DNA of 64,000 nucleotides, taken from Chthoniobacter flavus (GTDB lineage: Bacteria; Verrucomicrobiota; Verrucomicrobiia; Chthoniobacterales; Chthoniobacteraceae). Numbering within the stretch: position 1 is the stretch's first letter; the number at the start of each line of letters is the position of its first letter. Shown here in pieces: positions 18,401 to 29,627 of the stretch. Location: NCBI GenBank assembly GCA_945861435.1, contig CAMAUX010000015.1, forward strand, positions 45,081-109,080, written 5' to 3'. The position numbers and the translations under genes are program-made. The notes below the pieces were generated by a model. The model had not been told where the DNA came from, ran no database searches, and saw nothing but the letters and a program-made list of their open reading frames with translations.

Positions 18401-18543
18401 CAAACCAGCCTGACGACGCGCTGCGTCTCCTCGAAACTGGCGAACACCCGCGCGACAAGAATCTCGCGCCCGCGGACCACGCCGCGTGGACCATGCTTTG
18501 CGTCGCCCTCCTCAACCTCGACGAGACGCTCACCAAGGAATAA
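15475..18543 (+). CDS. PSD1-type cytochrome c protein (DUF1549/DUF1553)
   Basis: A protein of 1022 residues from the ATG at 15475; an ATG at 15484 is an equally good start. A signal peptide ([21 protein letters not shown]) precedes the haem motif CFYCH (Cys50, Cys53, His54) with [14 protein letters not shown]. DUF1549 follows ([18 protein letters not shown]...[13 protein letters not shown]...[13 protein letters not shown]) with a [12 protein letters not shown] segment, then a discoidin-like middle part and a C-terminal DUF1553 (RLGLARWLI...[20 protein letters not shown]...[16 protein letters not shown]). Its usual partner, a DUF1501 protein, starts 20 bases after it. The pair probably acts outside the cytoplasm. 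The stretch 15368-15474 before it shows nothing notable. Confidence 0.9.
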   Translation: [1022 protein letters not shown]

Positions 18544-18563
18544 CCGGCACGCCCACCGCTCGC

Positions 18564-20054
18564 ATGCACCCGATCCTCTCCCACCAACTTCATCTCACAC
18601 GCCGCGAGTTCTTCGGCCGCTCGGCCTCGGGGATCGGCACCGCTGCACTCGCCCACCTGCTCGCGCAGGACGGAATGACCCCGGCGTCCGCCGCCGCAGC
18701 AACCGCTCCAGCGCAGGGTTCTGCGCGCGTTGGCGGACTCGAGGGCGTGCCCCACTTTGCCCCCAAGGCCAAGCGCGTCATCTACCTCTTCATGAATGGC
18801 GCCCCCACCCACGTCGATCTCTTCGACTGGAAACCCCGGCTCAAGGAGATGCACGGCCAACCCGTCCCGCAGGAATACCTCGGCGACAAGCGCTTCTCCA
18901 CCATGACGGGCAACCCCAAGGGCAAGCTGCTCCTCGCCCCCATCGAACCCTTTTCCCAACACGGTCAGAGCGGCGCATGGGTCAGCAGTCTCATGCCGCA
19001 CACGGCTTCGATTTCCGACCAACTCTGCTACGTCAAATCCCTCCACACCGACGCCGTCAACCACGCGCCTGCCATCTCTTTCTTCCTCAGCGGCGCTCAA
19101 CTTCCGGGACGCCCCAGCCTCGGCTCATGGCTCAGTTACGGCCTCGGCTCGCAAACCAGCGACCTCCCCGCCTTCGTCGTGATGACGAGCATCAGCAAGG
19201 GCACCAGCTGCGGACAGATCTTCTACGAATTCTACTGGGGTTCCGGCTTCCTTCCCACCCGCTACCAGGGAGTCAAATTCCGCGGCGGCAACGAACCCGT
19301 CCTCTACCTCCAGAACCCGCAGGGCCTCAATGCCGAAGCCAAGCGCGACCTCCTCGACGACGTCGCCAAGCTCAACGAGATGAAGCTCCACGATTTCGGC
19401 GACCCGGAGATCGCCACCCGGATCGCGCAGTACGAAATGTCCTTCCGCATGCAGACGAGCGTCCCCGATCTCGCCGACTTCTCCAAGGAACCCCCCGCCG
19501 TTCTCGAAAGCTACGGTCCTCTGGTGAACGAGCCGGGCAGCTTCGCCCACAACTGCCTCATGGCGCGCCGCCTCGTGGAACGCGGCTCGCGTTGCGTACA
19601 GCTCATGCACGCGGGCTGGGACCAGCACAACTCCCTCACCACCGAGCTCTACAACCAGTGCCGCGATACCGACCAACCCGCCGCCGCACTGGTCAAAGAC
19701 CTCGCTCGCCTCGGCCTCCTCGAAGACACCCTCGTCGTCTGGGGCGGTGAATTCGGACGCACACCGTTCATCCAAGGCAGCATCGAGGACCGCAAACGCT
19801 GGGGCCGCGACCATCATCCCTACGCCTTCACCATGTGGATGGCAGGCGGCGGTGTGAAACCCGGCATCACCCACGGCGCCTCCGACGACCTCGGCATCAA
19901 CGCCACCGAAAGCCCGGTCCACGTCCACGATTTTCAGGCCACCCTCCTTCACCTCCTCGGCATCGACCACACCCGGCTCACCTACAAGTTTCAGGGCCGC
20001 GACTTCCGTCTCACGGACGTCCACGGCAACATCGTGCGCCCCATCCTCGCCTGA
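18564..20054 (+). CDS. DUF1501 family protein (sulfatase-like fold, Tat-exported)
   Basis: A 496-residue protein. The ATG at 18564 gives a twin-arginine signal (TRREFFGRSASGIGTAALAHLLA). Conserved DUF1501 segments are visible: KAKRVIYLFMNGAPTHVDLFDWKP, HTDAVNHAPAISFFLSG, WDQHNSLTTELYNQCRDTDQPAAALVKDL, WGGEFGRTP, GRDHHPYAFTMWMAGGGVKPG and LLHLLGIDHTRLTYKFQGRD. The fold belongs to the alkaline phosphatase/sulfatase superfamily; the reaction is unknown. It directly follows the PSD1 gene, its usual partner, and closes a four-gene run of two such pairs. Confidence 0.92.
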   Translation: MHPILSHQLHLTRREFFGRSASGIGTAALAHLLAQDGMTPASAAAATAPAQGSARVGGLEGVPHFAPKAKRVIYLFMNGAPTHVDLFDWKPRLKEMHGQPVPQEYLGDKRFSTMTGNPKGKLLLAPIEPFSQHGQSGAWVSSLMPHTASISDQLCYVKSLHTDAVNHAPAISFFLSGAQLPGRPSLGSWLSYGLGSQTSDLPAFVVMTSISKGTSCGQIFYEFYWGSGFLPTRYQGVKFRGGNEPVLYLQNPQGLNAEAKRDLLDDVAKLNEMKLHDFGDPEIATRIAQYEMSFRMQTSVPDLADFSKEPPAVLESYGPLVNEPGSFAHNCLMARRLVERGSRCVQLMHAGWDQHNSLTTELYNQCRDTDQPAAALVKDLARLGLLEDTLVVWGGEFGRTPFIQGSIEDRKRWGRDHHPYAFTMWMAGGGVKPGITHGASDDLGINATESPVHVHDFQATLLHLLGIDHTRLTYKFQGRDFRLTDVHGNIVRPILA

Positions 20055-20180
20055 GCCCCGGGAATCAGCCCCACGGGTCACCCCACCCCTGTGACGCATC
20101 GGGAATTCGTGCGCCACCGCCCGCTTCCGGATCGAACACTCCCGATACACGCCAGATGACTGCGGCGGGCCGTCCCCCGC

Positions 20181-20208
20181 TTGCAATCGCACGGCCCGAA
20201 TCTACTAT
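20181..20208 (+). promoter_or_regulatory. Probable sigma-70 promoter of the phosphohexomutase gene
   Basis: TTGCAA (20181-20186), a 16-bp spacer and TACTAT (20203-20208). The ATG is at 20220, only 12 bases after the -10 box, so a transcript starting at the usual distance would have almost no leader. Confidence 0.55.
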
Positions 20209-20219
20209 CCTCGCGCCTT

Positions 20220-22193
20220 ATGACCGACCTCAGCGCCCAGATTCAGCAAGCCGTGCAGGCAGGAAAGCTCCGCGAAAGCAGCGCAAAAAACATCGCCCTT
20301 CTCCTCGGCGCACGGCCCCATCCGGTCGCCCATGCCAGCGTCACCGAACTCGTCAACTCCGGCGCGTGGTCGGAACTCGACGACCGCTTTTATAAGACCC
20401 TCGCATTCGGCACCGGCGGGCTGCGCGGCAGGACCATCGGCAAGATCATCACCAACGCCGAGCGCGGCACGCCCCAAGCCCTCGAGCGCCCCGAGTTCTC
20501 CTGCGTCGGCACCAACGCGATGAACGCCTTCAACATCAGCCGCGCCACCCAGGGGCTCGTCGCCCATCTGCGCGACTGGATGAAGACCTCAGGACTCCCC
20601 GGCCGCCCGAAGCTCGTCGTCGCACACGACACCCGATTCTTCTCACGCGAATTCGCGGAACTCACCGCCCGCGTCGCCACGGAAAACGGATGCGACGTTT
20701 GCCTCTTTGAGGGCCCGCGCTCGACACCACAACTCTCCTTCTCCGTGCGCGAGCAGAACGCCCAAGGCGGCGTCGTCATCACAGCCAGCCACAATCCCCC
20801 GCACGACAACGGGTTCAAGGTCTACTTCGGCGATGGCGCACAGGTCGTCGAACCGCATGCCAGTGGCATCATCGCGAGGGTCAACGCCATCACCTCCGAT
20901 GCCTACGAGCCTCTGCCCGCCGACCAGCGCGGCCAGATCACCATTCTCGGTGGCGACAACGACGAGGCCTACATGGACAGACTCGCCACCCTTGTGCTCG
21001 ACCCGGCCGTCATCCGCGCCGCCTCGGATCTGCGCATCGTCTTCACCTCCATCCACGGCACCGGAGGCACCATCATCCAACCCATGTTGCGGCGCCTCGG
21101 CTTCGCGTTCACCACCGTGCCCGAACAGGAGGAACAGGACAGCCGCTTCCCCACCGTCCAATCTCCCAACCCGGAGAACGCCGAAGCCCTCAGCCGCGCC
21201 ATCGCACTCGCCCAAGCAGACGGCGCCGATCTCGTCATCGCCACCGATCCGGACTGCGATCGCATGGGCGTGGCGGTCCGGACGCGTTCCGGCAAAATGG
21301 AGCTCTTCACCGGCAACCAGATCGGCTCGCTCATGGCCGCGTACCGCATCGGCAAGCTCTCCGAACAAGGCGTGCTGACCCCCGCCAACGCAGCCCGCTG
21401 CGTGGTCATCAAAACCCTCGTCACCACCGACCTTCAGAAAGCCATCGCTGAGCGCCATGGCCTGCGCTGCGTGGAGACACTCACCGGCTTCAAGTACATC
21501 GGCGAGAAACTCGGCAAATACGAAGCCGCACTCCCGGAGAACATCCGCGCCTCCTACCGCACCCTACCGGAAGCAGACACCCGCACCGCACGCCTCGCCC
21601 ACTCCAGCTATTACGTCTGCGGCGGCGAGGAGAGCTACGGCTATTCCGCCGCCGACTTCGTGCGCGACAAGGACGGCAACGGCGCAGCTGTCGTCTTCGC
21701 AGAAGTGGCGGCCCACGCGAAAGCCCGCGGCCTCACCCTTGGCGAGTTGCTCGACGAGGTCTACGCCGACTACGGCTACTACTCTGAAAAGAACGGCAGC
21801 CTCACCTTTGAGGGCGCCGAGGGCGCGGCAAAGATCCAGCGCCTCGTGGACTCCTACGCCGCCCACCCGCCCGCCACCGCCGAGGACAGCCCTGTCTCAG
21901 GTGTGCGCAACTTTGCGCGCGAAGATTTCGTGGACGTCGAAGGCGATCCGATCCCGAAGGAAAACATGCTCATGGTGGACCTCGCCGACGGTCGGCGCTT
22001 CGCCGTGCGCCCCTCGGGCACCGAACCCAAGATCAAGTTCTACCTCTACGCAAAACGCCTCCCGCAGGAGGGCGTGCACTTCACCCCAGAGCAACTCGCT
22101 GCCGCGAAGGGCGAGGTCCAATCGTCCCTCGAGGCCCTCTGGCAGTGGATCCAGGCCGACGTCCAAACCCGCCTCAGTTCAACCTCCGCTTGA
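20220..22193 (+). CDS. Phosphoglucomutase/phosphomannomutase family (alpha-D-phosphohexomutase)
   Basis: A 657-residue cytoplasmic enzyme that moves phosphate between C1 and C6 of a hexose (glucose, mannose or similar). All four signature sites are present: the phosphoserine loop VVITASHNPPHDNG, the metal-binding loop ATDPDCDRMG, the sugar-binding loop GGEESYG, and the phosphate-binding loop VRPSGTEPKIKF. FGTGGLRG near residue 60 is typical of the larger PGM type. It is somewhat longer than the usual 550-600 residues. The ATG at 20220 is chosen for the promoter just upstream and because MTDLSAQIQQAV is a normal helical start. The lnt gene follows after 8 bases. Confidence 0.93.
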   Translation: MTDLSAQIQQAVQAGKLRESSAKNIALLLGARPHPVAHASVTELVNSGAWSELDDRFYKTLAFGTGGLRGRTIGKIITNAERGTPQALERPEFSCVGTNAMNAFNISRATQGLVAHLRDWMKTSGLPGRPKLVVAHDTRFFSREFAELTARVATENGCDVCLFEGPRSTPQLSFSVREQNAQGGVVITASHNPPHDNGFKVYFGDGAQVVEPHASGIIARVNAITSDAYEPLPADQRGQITILGGDNDEAYMDRLATLVLDPAVIRAASDLRIVFTSIHGTGGTIIQPMLRRLGFAFTTVPEQEEQDSRFPTVQSPNPENAEALSRAIALAQADGADLVIATDPDCDRMGVAVRTRSGKMELFTGNQIGSLMAAYRIGKLSEQGVLTPANAARCVVIKTLVTTDLQKAIAERHGLRCVETLTGFKYIGEKLGKYEAALPENIRASYRTLPEADTRTARLAHSSYYVCGGEESYGYSAADFVRDKDGNGAAVVFAEVAAHAKARGLTLGELLDEVYADYGYYSEKNGSLTFEGAEGAAKIQRLVDSYAAHPPATAEDSPVSGVRNFAREDFVDVEGDPIPKENMLMVDLADGRRFAVRPSGTEPKIKFYLYAKRLPQEGVHFTPEQLAAAKGEVQSSLEALWQWIQADVQTRLSSTSA

Positions 22194-22201
22194 TTCCACC
22201 C

Positions 22202-23857
22202 ATGGGGGCAGCCGATCCGCATCCACCACAGACCGGCACCCCCGCCGTGTCCGAAGCCATCGCCGGCACGCACCCCGCCGTCGCTCGCCTGCTCGCACTC
22301 TGGCCTTGGGCATCGGCCGTGTTCAGCGGTGTCCTCCTGTCTCTCTGCTTCGCCCCGCGGAACTGGGGCGGCCTCTGCTGGCTCGCGCTCACCCCGCTGC
22401 TTGCCGCCCTCTGGTTCGGAGCGCAGGCAAGCCCGCTCCGCCGCTTCCTGCTGGGCTACACCACGGGCATCACCTTCTTCACCCTCACCTTCTCCTGGCT
22501 CTCTGCACTCGGGGAACTTTACGGCGACCCCATGCTGCGGGGAATCCCGCTGCTGCTCGCCCTCTACATGGGCCTCTACCCGGCCGTCTGGGCATGGATC
22601 GTCGGAATCCTCTGCGACGGCCGCCGCGATTCCTTCCTGCACTCCGGCACCAACCTCGCCACCGGCCTAGCGGGCGCCGCCGTATGGGTGGTGCTCGAAT
22701 GGATCCGCGGCTGGCTCTTCAGCGGCTTCGGATGGAACGGCCTCGGCGTCGCACTGCACCGCGACCTCGCGATGATCCAGATCTGCGAGCTCACCGGCGT
22801 GCTGGGACTCTCCTTCCTCGTCGCGTTCGCCAACCTCATGGCCGTCATCATCGTTCGCAGGCTCTCCGCGGAACTCGGCGCATCCTTTCTGAAGCGCGTA
22901 CGCTGGGAGTTCAGCCTCAGCATGGCCCTCATCGCCGGTGTGTTCGCTTTCGGCGCCCAGCGCCTCCTGACCCCGCCTCCTTCAGATGCCACGTCGGTAA
23001 GAATCTCGGCGATCCAGCCCAATATTCCCCAGCGCGAGAAATTCTCGCCGGAGATGGAGGACAAGGTGCTCGCGGCAATCGGCCGCATCCACCGCCTCAG
23101 CGTGGCAACGCGTCCCGACCTCATCCTCTGGCCGGAAGCTGCCACGCCCCGCGGCATCTACGCGGATGAAACCAACTACCGCTTTGTACTGAACCTCCTC
23201 GCGGACAATGACGCCCCCCTGCTCCTGGGCACCGAGGAAATCGACACCCAGGAACACAAGGCCTTCAACACCGCCACCCTCCTCACCGACAAAGGCCAGA
23301 CGGCACAGGGCTACCGCAAAATGCACCTCGTCCCCTTCGGCGAATACCTGCCCCTGCGCCACTCCCTGCCCCTCATGCAGATGGTGGCGGGAGAACTTGT
23401 CCCCGGCGACTTCACCCCGGGCACCGAACCCGCGCTCTTCAATCTCGAGCGCCCTGCGCTCCAATTCTCCGCCCTCGTCTGCTTCGAGGACACCCTCGGC
23501 GACCTCACACGCCAATTCGTCCTCCGGGGATCCCAACTCCTCGTCAACCTCACCAACGACGGATGGTTTCTCCACACACCGGCGGCTGAACAGCACCTGG
23601 CCAACGCCGTGTTCAGGGCCGTGGAAAACCGCAGACCGCTCGTTCGCTGCGCCAACACCGGCGTCACCTGCGCCATCTCCCCTCTGGGACGCGTGGACCG
23701 CTGGGTGGATCCATTCGCCGAAGGCTTCGCCACCCGTGAGGTGAGCGTTCCCACCGACGGCCCGCTCACCCTCTACACGCGCGCCGGCGACTGGTTGGTA
23801 TGGGTCTGCGCAAGCGCCAGCCTCCTCGCCATCGCGCTCCGCAAAATCCGCCACTGA
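22202..23857 (+). CDS. lnt: Apolipoprotein N-acyltransferase
   Basis: A 551-residue inner-membrane enzyme that acylates the N-terminal Cys of lipoproteins. The first 270 residues hold at least six hydrophobic segments (such as SAVFSGVLLSLCFAPRNWGGLCWLALTPLLAAL). A nitrilase-like domain follows with its catalytic triad: Glu in LILWPEAATP, Lys in YRKMHLVPFGEYLPLR and Cys in ALVCFEDTLG. A last membrane segment lies at the C-terminus (LVWVCASASLLAIAL). The ATG at 22202 is 8 bases after the mutase stop, so the two may share a transcript. Lipoproteins such as the transpeptidase at 38645-39208 would be substrates if the pathway is complete. Confidence 0.95.
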   Translation: MGAADPHPPQTGTPAVSEAIAGTHPAVARLLALWPWASAVFSGVLLSLCFAPRNWGGLCWLALTPLLAALWFGAQASPLRRFLLGYTTGITFFTLTFSWLSALGELYGDPMLRGIPLLLALYMGLYPAVWAWIVGILCDGRRDSFLHSGTNLATGLAGAAVWVVLEWIRGWLFSGFGWNGLGVALHRDLAMIQICELTGVLGLSFLVAFANLMAVIIVRRLSAELGASFLKRVRWEFSLSMALIAGVFAFGAQRLLTPPPSDATSVRISAIQPNIPQREKFSPEMEDKVLAAIGRIHRLSVATRPDLILWPEAATPRGIYADETNYRFVLNLLADNDAPLLLGTEEIDTQEHKAFNTATLLTDKGQTAQGYRKMHLVPFGEYLPLRHSLPLMQMVAGELVPGDFTPGTEPALFNLERPALQFSALVCFEDTLGDLTRQFVLRGSQLLVNLTNDGWFLHTPAAEQHLANAVFRAVENRRPLVRCANTGVTCAISPLGRVDRWVDPFAEGFATREVSVPTDGPLTLYTRAGDWLVWVCASASLLAIALRKIRH

Positions 23858-23893
23858 ACTCCCTCAGGCAACGCGGGGAACCACCCTTGAGCG

Positions 23894-25087
23894 ATGAGCG
23901 GCGAACCACCTTCCACCTCAGGCCCCGACCAACCCGCAGCGTCAGGACCAGTCCGCAGACGCGCATGGTTCACGGACACCTTCAAGGACGTCAACGGCGT
24001 GGCCAAAACCATCCGCAACCTCACCGCCGCGTGCGCCGCAGCCGGACACGACCTGCGAATCGTCACCTGTCTCTCCCATCCCGGCCAACCGCCAACCGGA
24101 TGCCCCGCCTCCACAATTAAAAACTTCCAACCCTTGGGTGAGTTCGCGATGCCAGCCTACCGCTCACAGACCCTCTCCATTCCTCCAGCCCACCGGATCC
24201 GCGACTACCTCAGACGCGAAAACTTCTCCGAGGTGATCCTGAGCACACCGGGGCCGGTGGGTCTGGCTGCCCTTGCTGCCGCCAACCGCCTCGGCCTGCC
24301 CGCCACCGCCATCGACCACACCGACTTCCCTCAATACGCCCGGATCCTGACCGGAAGCGCTTTTCTTGAGAGCCTCACCACACGCTACCTGCGCTGGTTC
24401 TACTCCCGGTGCGGTTTGCTCCTCGTCAACTCCGCTCACTACCGCCAACTCTGGATCGAGCGCGGCATCGCCCCGGGAAAAATCCAACTTCTGCCACGGG
24501 GCGTGGACACTGAGAGGTTCCACCCCGCGCGCAGGGACACCGGCTTCTGGATGCGTCGAGGTGCCCCCGGAAACTCGAAAGTACTCCTCTACGCGGGGCG
24601 CATCTCCAAGGAGAAGAACTTCGAGGTCCTCGCAGCAGCATGGGCCGCGATCCGCAACCCACAGCTCGCACTCGCCATCGTGGGCGACGGCCCCCATCTC
24701 CCCCGCCTTCGCGAGCTCCTGCCGGGGGCTCTTTTCACCGGATGCCTCGAGGGTGACGAACTCGCAACTGCCTACGCCTCCGCGGATTGCTTCGTCTTCC
24801 CAAGCACCACAGACACCTTCGGCAACGTCGTCGCCGAAGCTCTCTCAAGCGGACTACCCGCAGTCGTCAGCGATCAGGGCGGACCAAAAGACCTCGTCCT
24901 TGAAGGACTCACAGGCCGCATCACCCGCGCCAACAACGCAGAGTCATTCGCCCACGGCATCAGCCGCCTTCTCGCAGACCCCGCCCAATTGACCCAGATG
25001 TCCCAGCATGCGAGGGCCTCCATGCAGAACCGGTCATGGAGCGCCGCCGGCCGCGCCTTCTGGGAACTCTCCCCGGCCGCCACTTAA
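23894..25087 (+). CDS. Glycosyltransferase family 4, glycolipid type
   Basis: A 397-residue enzyme with a GT-B layout. The N-terminal acceptor domain begins RRAWFTDTFKDVNGVAKTIRNL, like SqdX and MgtA-type glycolipid transferases. The nucleotide-sugar domain shows LLPRGVDTERFHP, LLYAGRISKEKNFEVLAAA, LAIVGDGPHLPRL, and the E-x7-E motif in SSTTDTFGNVVAEALSSGLPAVVSDQGGPKDLV. It probably adds a sugar from an NDP-sugar to a membrane lipid. The real start may be later than the ATG at 23894 (about 20 residues of low-complexity sequence precede the conserved part). It lies 36 bases after lnt. Confidence 0.88.
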   Translation: MSGEPPSTSGPDQPAASGPVRRRAWFTDTFKDVNGVAKTIRNLTAACAAAGHDLRIVTCLSHPGQPPTGCPASTIKNFQPLGEFAMPAYRSQTLSIPPAHRIRDYLRRENFSEVILSTPGPVGLAALAAANRLGLPATAIDHTDFPQYARILTGSAFLESLTTRYLRWFYSRCGLLLVNSAHYRQLWIERGIAPGKIQLLPRGVDTERFHPARRDTGFWMRRGAPGNSKVLLYAGRISKEKNFEVLAAAWAAIRNPQLALAIVGDGPHLPRLRELLPGALFTGCLEGDELATAYASADCFVFPSTTDTFGNVVAEALSSGLPAVVSDQGGPKDLVLEGLTGRITRANNAESFAHGISRLLADPAQLTQMSQHARASMQNRSWSAAGRAFWELSPAAT

Positions 25088-25309
25088 AAAAGCGCGCCCG
25101 CCGCCGAAGCCCAGCGCGAGGGGTTCGGGGACGAACATACGGCCCCCCGAAAGCCGCCACCCGGCAGACGACCACGGCGCCCCCCCAATCGCGCGCACTC
25201 AACGGGCTTGGGCAAGCCAACGATTCGGCCATGGACTGGAGCAAGACCGTAAAATTCCCCACCCGCCCGCTTGCTCCGCCGCCCCGGGGCCTGTATCGAG
25301 CATACCCCT

Positions 25310-27130
25310 GTGGCACTGATCCCTCCCGAGGTTATTGAGCAGATCGAAGCCGCCAACGACATCGTGGAGGTCATCGGCGGCTATTTCCCACTCAAGCGCG
25401 CTGGTGGCCTCTACAAAGCGCTCTGCCCCTTCCACCAGGAACGCACCCCGTCCTTCTCCGTCAACCCTCAGCGACAGATCTTCAAGTGCTTCGGATGCGG
25501 CGTCGGAGGCGGCGTTCTCCGCTTCGTCATGAACTACGAGCACCTCGAGTTCATCCCCGCGGTCAAAAAACTCGCCGAACGCGCTGGCATCCCCCTTCAG
25601 GAAAACGAGTTCAGCGCTGAGGACAACGCGAGGCTCCAACTCCGGCGCCGTCTCCTCGGCCTCCACGCCGCCACCGCCGAATTCTTCCACCATCAGCTGC
25701 TAAAAAAACCCGCCGCCCAAATCGCACGCGATTATCTCAAGAGCCGCGGCATCACCTCCGACACCGCTAAACGGTGGAAGCTCGGCTTCGCCCCAGCCGA
25801 GGGAGACGCCCTCCTGCAATTCGCCCGCCACGAGGGCTACACGGAAGAGGAACTCCGCAGGGGCGGCCTCGCCAAGCCGCGCTTCGAGGACCAGCCCGAC
25901 GGCCCCGTCTACGGCACCTTCCGCAGCCGTGTGATGTTCCCCATCAACAACGAAACCGGCGAGACCATCGCCTTCAGCGGACGCGTGCTCGACCCCCTCG
26001 CCAAAACCGCCAAGTACGTAAACTCCCCGGAGACAATGCTTTTCACCAAGGGCGCCGTCCTCTTCGGGCTCGACCGCAGCAAGCGCGCACTTGCTGACAA
26101 AAAAACCGCCATCGTCTGCGAGGGCCAGCTCGACCTCATCACGGCTTTCGAGGCCGGTATCGAAAACGTCATCGCCCCCCAAGGCACGGCCTTCACCCCC
26201 AAACAGGCCCACATCCTTAGGCGCTTCGTCGACGAGGTCATCCTCTGCTTCGACTCCGATGCGGCCGGACAGAAAGCCGCCGAGCGATCCCTCCCCTCAC
26301 TCCTCGCCGAAAACCTCTCCGTGCGCGTCGCTCAGTTGCCCCAAGGCCATGATCCCGACTCGCTCATCCGGGGCGAAGGTTCCGCCGCCTTCAGCGACAG
26401 AATCAACGCCGCCAGAGACTATTTCGCATTCCAACTAGAAACCCTCGCAGCCCAGCCAGAATTTGCCACCCCAAGGGGCAAAACCTCCGCCGCACGCAAA
26501 ATCGCCGAATCGCTGAGCCTCATCACTGACTCCATCCTCCGCGAAGCAGAGATGCAACGCGCCGCCGTCCGCTTGGAGATCCCAACGCAGGAATTCGCCA
26601 ACCTCATCAAGCCCATCCGCCGAACGAGCCCCCATCACGAGGCCACCCAACAAACAAAGGATGAACAGGAGGAGGCGCAGGAGGTTGTCCTTCAAGACGC
26701 CACCATCCGCCTTCTGACCCTCGTGGCGCTCACCGACAGCGGGGCACGCGCATGGATTCTGGAAGAACCTTGGAGCGAACTACTTGCAAACGAAACTGAA
26801 GCCGGAATCCTCCTCAAGGCTCTCTGCGCCGACCTCCACCCAGAAAACACCGCCTCCCTCACCGGCTTCCTCACCACGCTCTCCCAAGCCGAAGAGTCTG
26901 CGGTCTCCGGGTTGCTCGAGCAGCGCACCCCGGAACTCCCCCTCGTCGTCGCCCAAGACTGCTGGCGCGAGGTGGAGAGACGCCAGATCCGGCGCCGGAT
27001 GGCGAGCGTCGAAAGTCGGCTACGAATGCCCGGTATTGCCATCGAAGACGTTATCCAACTCCAAAAACAAATCCTTGATTTAAAAAACCGCCTCTCCGAT
27101 ATTGCGCGGCCTTTGTCCTCGTCCCTCTAG
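25310..27130 (+). CDS. dnaG: DNA primase
   Basis: A 606-residue enzyme that makes RNA primers for replication. The GTG at 25310 is preferred over an upstream ATG at 25271 because VALIPPEVIEQIEAANDIVEVIGGYFPL is the normal DnaG start. The CHC2 zinc finger follows (ALCPFHQERTPSFSVN then FKCFGCGVGGG), then the catalytic core with the TOPRIM segments AIVCEGQLDLITA and ILCFDSDAAGQKA, and a helicase-interacting C-terminal part. rpoD follows 133 bases downstream, as in the macromolecular-synthesis operon of many bacteria; rpsU is not present upstream. 25088-25309 is GC-rich intergenic DNA without features. Confidence 0.95.
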   Translation: MALIPPEVIEQIEAANDIVEVIGGYFPLKRAGGLYKALCPFHQERTPSFSVNPQRQIFKCFGCGVGGGVLRFVMNYEHLEFIPAVKKLAERAGIPLQENEFSAEDNARLQLRRRLLGLHAATAEFFHHQLLKKPAAQIARDYLKSRGITSDTAKRWKLGFAPAEGDALLQFARHEGYTEEELRRGGLAKPRFEDQPDGPVYGTFRSRVMFPINNETGETIAFSGRVLDPLAKTAKYVNSPETMLFTKGAVLFGLDRSKRALADKKTAIVCEGQLDLITAFEAGIENVIAPQGTAFTPKQAHILRRFVDEVILCFDSDAAGQKAAERSLPSLLAENLSVRVAQLPQGHDPDSLIRGEGSAAFSDRINAARDYFAFQLETLAAQPEFATPRGKTSAARKIAESLSLITDSILREAEMQRAAVRLEIPTQEFANLIKPIRRTSPHHEATQQTKDEQEEAQEVVLQDATIRLLTLVALTDSGARAWILEEPWSELLANETEAGILLKALCADLHPENTASLTGFLTTLSQAEESAVSGLLEQRTPELPLVVAQDCWREVERRQIRRRMASVESRLRMPGIAIEDVIQLQKQILDLKNRLSDIARPLSSSL

Positions 27131-27263
27131 GGCTCGCCTTACGATCGGCTCCACCTTGGGTTAGAGACTAGCATCCGCAGCCTGCTAGCTCCCTCCCATC
27201 CAGTGGATTCATCACCGGAACGCCCTTTCAGGAGAGGGCAGAAATCGAACCTCCACTCCGGGT

Positions 27264-29534
<2,271 letters not shown>

Positions 29535-29627
29535 GCTCGACCCATACGGGACGTAAAATGGCGAGGGAGCGCAGAAATGCGCCTCCCACCGCAACTTTCC
29601 CTCGGATCGTCGGTTCCATGCTGAGTC

